From contig NZ_JAIQDI010000002.1 in the NCBI RefSeq assembly GCF_020034665.1, positions 2,294,001-2,358,000 on the forward strand: 64,000 nt of DNA, given 5' to 3'. The position numbers were made by a program, and so were the translations under genes. Shown piece by piece: positions 58,784 to 64,000 of this stretch. The notes under the pieces were generated by a model. That model saw only the letters and a program-made list of their open reading frames with translations. It was not told where the DNA came from and did no database searches. Within the stretch, counting starts at the first letter, position 1, and each line of letters starts with the position of its first letter. This DNA is from Niabella beijingensis (GTDB taxonomy: Bacteria > Bacteroidota > Bacteroidia > Chitinophagales > Chitinophagaceae).

Positions 58784-60511
58784 TTAGTTCAGCTGCATCG
58801 CGGCAATGATCCCGTCGATCTTTGCATCCAGTTGCTTATCCACCGCATCGAACGCCGCAGCATCCGGCAGTTGCTCTTTCACACTGAAATAAAATTTGAT
58901 CTTGGGTTCCGTACCGCTGGGTCGCGCCGAAACCAGGCTGCCGTCTTCCAGTTCAAATTGCAGCACATTTGATTGGGGCAGGCGGATCTCCGTAGCGGCG
59001 CCGGTATGCGGGTCGGTCGACTGGCTGCTTTGATAATCCAGTACCCGCACCACTTTCAGGCCGTTGATCTCTTTTGGCAGATGCTCCCGGTAATCCTGCA
59101 TCATCGCAGCGATCTGCTGCTGCCCGTCCATCCCCTTTTTTGTTATTGAAATGAGCTTCTCTTTATAGAATCCGTATTTGATGTACAGCTCGACCAATTT
59201 TTCAAATAAGGTCTTCCCCTGATTTTTTTCATATGCCGCCATTTCACACAGCAATGCAACAGCGCTCACAGCATCCTTATCACGGATACGGTCGCCGATC
59301 ATCAACCCAAAGCTTTCTTCGCCACCTATGATGTAGTTTTCCTTCCCTTCTTTTTCCCGTATCAGTTCCGCGATCCATTTGAAGCCGGTGAGCACCCGGT
59401 AACAATGCACCCCGTTGCCTTTGGCAATAGCATCGGCCATGCCCGTTGTAACGATCGTTGTAATGATCATATCGTTGGGCGTTGCGATCCCCTTTGCTTT
59501 ACGGGCTTCCAGCAGGTAATTGAATGCCAGTACGGCGGTCTGGTTACCATTCATCAGCACCCAGCGTCCATGATTGTCTTTTATACCAATACCCACCCGG
59601 TCGGCATCAGGGTCGGTCCCCAGCAGGATATCGGCGTCCAGTTCCTTTGCTTTGGCAAGACCAATGCTCATGGTCTCTGTTTCCTCCGGATTGGGGTACG
59701 CCACTGTAGGAAAATTCCCGTCGGGTGTTTGCTGTTCTTCCACGATATGCACATTCTTAAACCCGAAACGGTCCAGCACCTGTGGCACCAGTGTAATGCC
59801 CGTACCATGGATCGGCGTGTACACGATCTTAAGATCCTGCTGCTTTTCGATCACATCCGGAAACACACTCAGCCCTTTTACCATTTCGATGTACTGCTCG
59901 TCGATCTCTTTGCCGATGATCGTGATATTGGCATCCCCTCCGCTCCATTTAACATCATCCACCGACGCAATTTTTTCCACTTCCTTTATCACATTTTTAT
60001 CATGCGGCGGCACCAGCTGCCCGCCGTCATTCCAGTAGGCTTTATAACCATTATATTCCTTCGGATTGTGAGAAGCAGTACAAACCACCCCTCCCTGGCA
60101 TTTCAGCGTGCGGATGGCAAACGAGAGTTCCGGCGTGGGCCGTAATGATTCGAATAAAAACACTTTTATACCATTGGCAGCAAAAACATGTGCGGTGGTT
60201 TCCGCAAAAAAGCGGCTGTTGTTACGGCTGTCGTGGGCAATTGCCACCCGTACTTCTTCCCCCGGGAAGGATTGCAGCAAATAATTTGCATACCCCTGCG
60301 TTGCCATGCCTACCGTATATTTATTCATGCGGTTGGTTCCCACGCCCATAATCCCTCTGAGACCACCGGTACCAAACTCCAGGTTCTGGTAAAACGCGTC
60401 CGCCAATGCTTTGGGATCTTCCTGCTGAAGCTTCGCTATCTCATTTTTTGTCTCCTGATCATAATTGCCCTGCAACCATTGATCAACCTTCTGCTGTATC
60501 TCATTATCCAT
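58784..60511 (-). CDS. Phosphosugar mutase (phosphoglucomutase/phosphomannomutase family)
   Basis: 575 residues. The phosphoserine loop is VCTASHNPKEYNGYK. The Mg2+ loop is GTDPDADRVGIGI, the sugar-specificity loop GGEESFGLMIGD, and phosphate binding is SARPSGTEPKIKFYFS. It interconverts hexose (or ribose) 1- and 6-phosphates. It could be glucose- or mannose-type; length suits the PgcA/Pgm2-like group. It may supply sugar nucleotides for the surface-sugar genes. Confidence 0.93.
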   Translation of the reverse strand: MDNEIQQKVDQWLQGNYDQETKNEIAKLQQEDPKALADAFYQNLEFGTGGLRGIMGVGTNRMNKYTVGMATQGYANYLLQSFPGEEVRVAIAHDSRNNSRFFAETTAHVFAANGIKVFLFESLRPTPELSFAIRTLKCQGGVVCTASHNPKEYNGYKAYWNDGGQLVPPHDKNVIKEVEKIASVDDVKWSGGDANITIIGKEIDEQYIEMVKGLSVFPDVIEKQQDLKIVYTPIHGTGITLVPQVLDRFGFKNVHIVEEQQTPDGNFPTVAYPNPEETETMSIGLAKAKELDADILLGTDPDADRVGIGIKDNHGRWVLMNGNQTAVLAFNYLLEARKAKGIATPNDMIITTIVTTGMADAIAKGNGVHCYRVLTGFKWIAELIREKEGKENYIIGGEESFGLMIGDRIRDKDAVSAVALLCEMAAYEKNQGKTLFEKLVELYIKYGFYKEKLISITKKGMDGQQQIAAMMQDYREHLPKEINGLKVVRVLDYQSSQSTDPHTGAATEIRLPQSNVLQFELEDGSLVSARPSGTEPKIKFYFSVKEQLPDAAAFDAVDKQLDAKIDGIIAAMQLN

Positions 60512-60613
60512 AGTCCGATATTTTTTACAGGTTTGAAGATAATCATAATTTATCTACAGAAAATTGGGATACCGACATTTTTTTAAACCCGTTTTTCTTT
60601 TCACCCTTAAAGT

Positions 60614-61615
60614 TCAGGAGCGGCTTTCTTCACAGGCTACACCTTCCTTTTCCACAACCGGCACAGGTGCGATTTCTTTCTGTTCATTTAAACGCGCATT
60701 TTTTTTAGCCTGCTCTTTTTTAGCTAGGTTGATAAAAAACACACTGCATAAAATAATTGCCAGACCGCTTAACTGCAGCGCTGTCAGCTGATCGTTGTTC
60801 AGCAAAACGCCCAGCAGCACCGCCACCAGGGGGTTTACATAAGCATAGCTGCTCACCTGCGTGGCGCTGCGTACGCTCAACAGGTATACATAGGCACTAT
60901 AAGCAATGATGGACCCGAAAACGATCAGGTACAGCAGCGCGCCCCAGCCTTCCATGGGAATCCCGGACCAGTTCACCCTTGTTATACTGCCGTCTGCAAA
61001 CCCCACAATAAAGAATATGATCCCGGCAGACAGTATCTGCCAGGCAGAGTTCACCGATGGCGAAATATTTTTGACCTTATATTTTGAATAAAGGGAACCA
61101 GCCACCCATCCGATATTGCCGATAAAAATCGCCAGCAGCGGGATCCATCCCTGTTTGCTGTTATCCCCGGTGATCTTTTCATAAAACAGGGCGATCACCC
61201 CCAGCAGTCCGATCGATACGCCAAGGAGTGTAAACTTATTGGTAAAATTTTCCGACCAGTTCTGTTTATCAAATACCAGGAACCAGATGGGTGCAGAAGC
61301 CAGGAAGATCGCCACAAAAGAGCTGTGCAGGTATTGCTCCGCCCATATCACAGCCCCGTTGCCTACAAAAAGCATCAATACACCGCTGCATACGGAATGT
61401 AAAATAGCAGAACGGTTCCATACTTTTTCGCCTTTCAAAGCTACCCAGGCCAGCATAATAACGCCGGCGGTTACAAAACGCAATCCGCCCAGCAGCATGG
61501 GAGGTATAAACTTCACAGCCTTTTCTATAAAAAAATACGTAGATCCCCAGATAAGATATACTGCGGCAAATGCCAGCACCACCAATAATACGGAAGGTGC
61601 TTTTTTCTGTGTCAT
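60614..61615 (-). CDS. EamA family transporter (DMT superfamily)
   Basis: 333 residues with ten membrane segments in two EamA repeats (starting near residues 10 and 165). Typical segments are AFAAVYLIWGSTYFFIEKAVKFIPP and SYAYVNPLVAVLLGVLLNNDQLT. A basic C-terminal tail follows. Likely a metabolite exporter or permease with unknown substrate. It follows the lrp stop by only 4 bp, so it may be in one unit with, and under the control of, the Lrp-type regulator. Confidence 0.9.
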   Translation of the reverse strand: MTQKKAPSVLLVVLAFAAVYLIWGSTYFFIEKAVKFIPPMLLGGLRFVTAGVIMLAWVALKGEKVWNRSAILHSVCSGVLMLFVGNGAVIWAEQYLHSSFVAIFLASAPIWFLVFDKQNWSENFTNKFTLLGVSIGLLGVIALFYEKITGDNSKQGWIPLLAIFIGNIGWVAGSLYSKYKVKNISPSVNSAWQILSAGIIFFIVGFADGSITRVNWSGIPMEGWGALLYLIVFGSIIAYSAYVYLLSVRSATQVSSYAYVNPLVAVLLGVLLNNDQLTALQLSGLAIILCSVFFINLAKKEQAKKNARLNEQKEIAPVPVVEKEGVACEESRS

Positions 61616-61619
61616 AAAA

Positions 61620-62090
61620 TCAGTCGATTGAAATGTGAGAAGATTCTTTTACGGTTTCCAGAACGATGGTGGTGCGCATGGAAATGATATTCGCAATTTT
61701 ACTGAAACGCGACCGCTTCAGCTCCATCAGCTCTGTGGGGCTCGATAGCCTTGCCTTGATAAGGTAACAATCATCCCCCGCAATATGATGCACTTCCATC
61801 ACCTGGGGGATGGAAGCCAGCGCGCGGGCCGATTTATCATCCGCAAAACTATCCTTGGTTTTAATAAAAATAAACACCAGCAGGTCCTTATCAATTACCA
61901 GCGGATCAATCGCTGCGCTGTACCCTTTGATCACCCCTTTTTCTTCTAGCTTTCTTACCCGCTCCAGCATTGCAGACGGCGCCATCTTCAATTGGCCCGC
62001 CAACGCTACATTGGTGATACGGGCATCTTCCTGCAGCAGCCGCAAAATGGCCAGGTCTGTTTCATCCAGGTTGATTTCAATTGTTTGCAT
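61620..62090 (-). CDS. Lrp/AsnC family transcriptional regulator
   Basis: 156 residues from the ATG at 62090 (MQTIEINLDETD). N-terminal winged helix-turn-helix (about 10-60: DLAILRLLQEDARITNVALA, then GQLKMAPSAMLERVRKLEEKG). The C-terminal RAM ligand-binding domain follows. A 10-bp-arm inverted repeat abuts its promoter, suggesting autoregulation. The neighbouring EamA gene is a likely target, which is inference. Confidence 0.92.
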   Translation of the reverse strand: MQTIEINLDETDLAILRLLQEDARITNVALAGQLKMAPSAMLERVRKLEEKGVIKGYSAAIDPLVIDKDLLVFIFIKTKDSFADDKSARALASIPQVMEVHHIAGDDCYLIKARLSSPTELMELKRSRFSKIANIISMRTTIVLETVKESSHISID

Positions 62091-62093
62091 GAC

Positions 62094-62101
62094 CAAATTT
62101 A
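62094..62101 (-). promoter_or_regulatory. -7 box of lrp
   Basis: TAAATTTG on the minus strand, only three nt upstream of the ATG at 62090. If used, the transcript would be leaderless. No TTG at the right spacing. Confidence 0.35.
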
Positions 62102-62141
62102 AATAATATTCTGAATAAAAATAAATTTTCCGAATATTATT
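62102..62141. promoter_or_regulatory. Candidate Lrp operator: inverted repeat with 10-bp arms
   Basis: AATAATATTC (62102-62111) and GAATATTATT (62132-62141) pair perfectly across a 20-nt spacer that is itself A/T-rich with a partial dyad. It begins right beside the lrp -7 box and lies in the gap shared with the divergent cyclotransferase gene. Confidence 0.55.
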
Positions 62142-62239
62142 CTACAATCAGTTCTAAAAAAGACAATAATTCTGAACCAATAAGGACACAGCACGAACCG
62201 GCTTTCGTTTTTCCTGCCCGTTTATTCTTTTAAGTTTGT

Positions 62240-62247
62240 TATTTTTG
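62240..62247 (+). promoter_or_regulatory. -7 box of the first cyclotransferase gene
   Basis: TATTTTTG matches TAnnTTTG, 30 nt before the ATG at 62278. It lacks a clear -33. Confidence 0.45.
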
Positions 62248-62277
62248 CACCCGCCTGCGGGCCACAAACAAGTGATT

Positions 62278-63114
62278 ATGACAAAGCGTTTCCTTTTTTC
62301 CTTACCAGTGATCGCAGCTGTGGTGTTAGCATCCTGCAATAGCAATGATACGAAAACACCAGCGACGCCTGTGGAACCTGGTACTGCCAGTACGGTTAAG
62401 AACATCGGCATCTCCGTTATCAATACCTACCCGCACGACCCCGAATCCTTCACACAGGGTCTGGTGATCCATAAAGGCCAGCTTTATGAGGGAACCGGCG
62501 GTGCTGACTATGCGCCCGAGGGAAGGGCTTCCGAACTCATAAAAGTAAACCTGCAAACCGGCAAAGCAGAAAAGACCCTAACGCTGGACAAAAAATATTT
62601 TGGAGAAGGCATCACCATATTGCACGATACGGTATACCAGCTTACCTGGAGGGAAAAAGTGGTATTCGTCTATACCCTTCCCGACTTTAAGAAAGTAAAG
62701 GAATTTCCAATCAATACGGAAGGCTGGGGCATTACAACAGATGGCAAGGAACTGATCGTAAGCGATGGTACCAGCAACCTGTATTATTATGATCCGGCCA
62801 CCTTCCAGCTGTTGCGCACCCAATCGGTAACGGCAGACGGCGACTTCCTGGACTCTATCAATGAGCTGGAATTTATTGATGGCTTTATCTATGCCAATCA
62901 ATGGAACCGTCCTTATATTTTTAAAATCGACCCCTCAAGCGGTTTGGCTGTAGGAAAAATTGACCTGAGCCCCATCTGGGACCGCTTGAAGAGCAGGGAT
63001 GCAAAGAATACCGAAAATGTTCCCAACGGTATTGCCTATGATCAGGATTCCAAAAAGATCTATATCACCGGGAAAAAATGGCCGGAGCTGTATGAGGTCC
63101 AGTTTGGGAATTAA
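62278..63114 (+). CDS. Glutaminyl-peptide cyclotransferase (bacterial propeller type), lipoprotein
   Basis: 278 residues from the ATG at 62278. Lipobox VVLASCNS (Cys near residue 20), then a five-bladed propeller with PHDPESFTQGLVIHKGQLYEGTGG, DKKYFGEGITILHDTVYQLTW, GWGITTDGKELIVSDGT and INELEFIDGFIYANQW. This is the glutamine cyclotransferase family, which forms pyroglutamate at protein N-termini. In Bacteroidota, lipoproteins of this type act on exported proteins with N-terminal Gln. The next gene is a tandem paralogue. Confidence 0.92.
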   Translation: MTKRFLFSLPVIAAVVLASCNSNDTKTPATPVEPGTASTVKNIGISVINTYPHDPESFTQGLVIHKGQLYEGTGGADYAPEGRASELIKVNLQTGKAEKTLTLDKKYFGEGITILHDTVYQLTWREKVVFVYTLPDFKKVKEFPINTEGWGITTDGKELIVSDGTSNLYYYDPATFQLLRTQSVTADGDFLDSINELEFIDGFIYANQWNRPYIFKIDPSSGLAVGKIDLSPIWDRLKSRDAKNTENVPNGIAYDQDSKKIYITGKKWPELYEVQFGN

Positions 63115-63161
63115 GGCTTTCGAGAATTAGGTGGAACTTTTTCTAAACTGCACGCGTATCA

Positions 63162-64000
63162 ATGATAAGACAGCTCCTTTCCTTGTTGACAACAGCGGTA
63201 TTGTTTCCGCTATTTTTTGTTTCCTGTACCTTTACAGATAAAGAGGAAAACAACACATCTCCGGATTCTCTCACCTCTGATGGAATAAAAAAAATTGACT
63301 TTTCTGTCATTCGTACACTACCACATGATACAACTTCCTTTACCCAGGGACTTATCGTTTATAAAGGCCGGATGTATGAAGGCACCGGCGGCAATGATTC
63401 AAACATTGTCAGCAGTAAACTATCCAGACTACTGGAGCTCGATATAAATAATGGGAAGATCCTGAGATCCCTGGATCTCGATAAAAAATATTTTGGAGAA
63501 GGCATCACAATCTTAAACGATACAATCTATCAGCTTACATGGACCGGGCATACAGTTTTCATTTATGATATGCACTTCAAAAAACTTAAAGAATCAACGA
63601 TCAATACTGAAGGCTGGGGACTGACCAACAACGGAAAAGAGCTTATCCTGAGTGACGGCACCAGTAATCTCTACTTCTATGAGCCACATACCTTCCGGCT
63701 GTTAAGAACCCTTCCGGTAATGTTAAACGACGATTTCCTTCATTCCATTAATGAGCTGGAATTTATTAATGGGGCAATATATGCCAACCAGTGGGGGCAA
63801 CCTTATATTTTTAAAATTGATCCGGCCAGCGGACGGGTAACCGGAAGGATTGACGTCACTCCCATCTGGGACAGGATCAAAAAAATCGCTCCGGAGCTCA
63901 ATCCACGGGATGATGTTCCCAACGGCATTGCCTATGATCAGGATTCCAAAAAGATCTATATCACCGGAAAAAAATGGCCGGAGCTGTATGAGGTCCGGTT
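63162..64000 (+). CDS. Second glutaminyl-peptide cyclotransferase, lipoprotein (3' end cut by window)
   Basis: Open from the ATG at 63162 to the last base; about three codons appear to be missing relative to the first copy. Lipobox FFVSC near residue 22 and the same propeller motifs: LPHDTTSFTQGL, YKGRMYEGTGG, LDKKYFGEGIT, EGWGLTNNGKELILSDGT and INELEFINGAIYANQWGQPY. It lies 47 bp after the first copy and is clearly its paralogue. The last 86 bp match the first copy at 83 positions, much more than the rest. Confidence 0.88.
   Translation, partial: MIRQLLSLLTTAVLFPLFFVSCTFTDKEENNTSPDSLTSDGIKKIDFSVIRTLPHDTTSFTQGLIVYKGRMYEGTGGNDSNIVSSKLSRLLELDINNGKILRSLDLDKKYFGEGITILNDTIYQLTWTGHTVFIYDMHFKKLKESTINTEGWGLTNNGKELILSDGTSNLYFYEPHTFRLLRTLPVMLNDDFLHSINELEFINGAIYANQWGQPYIFKIDPASGRVTGRIDVTPIWDRIKKIAPELNPRDDVPNGIAYDQDSKKIYITGKKWPELYEVR

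Overview
The window reads as chromosome of a Bacteroidota bacterium, most likely a Chitinophagaceae (Niabella/Chitinophaga-like; inferred, not proven). Support: several genes preceded by the Bacteroidota promoter pattern TTG-N19..22-TAnnTTTG; few Shine-Dalgarno sites; a TonB-dependent receptor with a carboxypeptidase-regulatory-like N-terminus; a BatA/MoxR/DUF58 cluster; an L-arabinose cassette with SSS symporters; glutaminyl cyclotransferase lipoproteins; and a CcmB/CcmC/CcmD set. I saw no tRNA, rRNA, IS element, prophage or CRISPR array.

Layout. 1-2.0 kb: 3' part of a seven-haem cytochrome with a C-terminal TPR region. 2.2-2.9: aquaporin Z. 3.1-7.05: moxR, DUF58, BatD-like, batA (minus strand). 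7.2-16.8: housekeeping and small enzymes (NAD synthetase, fatty-acid desaturase, YkuK-type RNase H fold, radical SAM, 2H phosphoesterase, ApaG, isocitrate dehydrogenase, beta-lactamase-fold hydrolase); the spacers here are filled with degenerate 7-bp repeats. 17-22.7: envelope lipoproteins, CPA2 antiporter, beta-propeller protein, EcsC. 22.7-32.2: two SSS symporters, araA, araD, araB, a HAD phosphatase and a GH43 arabinosidase-like enzyme. 32.2-34.8: thioesterase and a DsbD-like protein. 34.8-40.8: surface-sugar genes (rfbD, rfbC, nucleotide-sugar dehydrogenase, PLP sugar aminotransferase, Kdo transferase). 40.9-46.7: tdk, ccmB, ccmC, ccmD, glutamate dehydrogenase, DUF177, rpmF, plsX. 46.7-53.9: VWA lipoprotein, beta-CASP RNase, DUF4442, thioredoxin-like protein, TonB receptor with a small His-containing upstream protein, FAH-family enzyme. 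53.9-58.7: pth, rplY, prs, radC, FMN glutamate-synthase-like protein. 58.8-64: phosphosugar mutase, EamA transporter, Lrp regulator, and two tandem glutaminyl cyclotransferases, the second cut by the window end.

How genes work together. GH43 would release arabinose from arabinan oligosaccharides, the SSS permease imports it, and AraA-AraB-AraD convert it to xylulose-5-phosphate. A 10-bp-arm inverted repeat upstream of araB is a candidate operator. Intrinsic terminators divide the locus into separate transcripts. CcmBCD would serve c-type cytochromes such as the one at the left edge. DUF177-rpmF-plsX and prs-rplY-pth are conserved housekeeping clusters.

The most unusual structure is not a gene. 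At least six intergenic spacers between 6.0 and 12.9 kb consist wholly or partly of imperfect tandem heptamers. One spacer is 49 bp, exactly seven units; another holds 42 bp of units in 45 bp. They differ in sequence but share the 7-bp period. Other leads are three inverted-repeat operators (ara, 2H phosphoesterase, lrp), a localised near-identical 3' end in the tandem cyclotransferases, a HAD enzyme with Asn in place of the usual second Asp, and a Bat operon that stops after batA.
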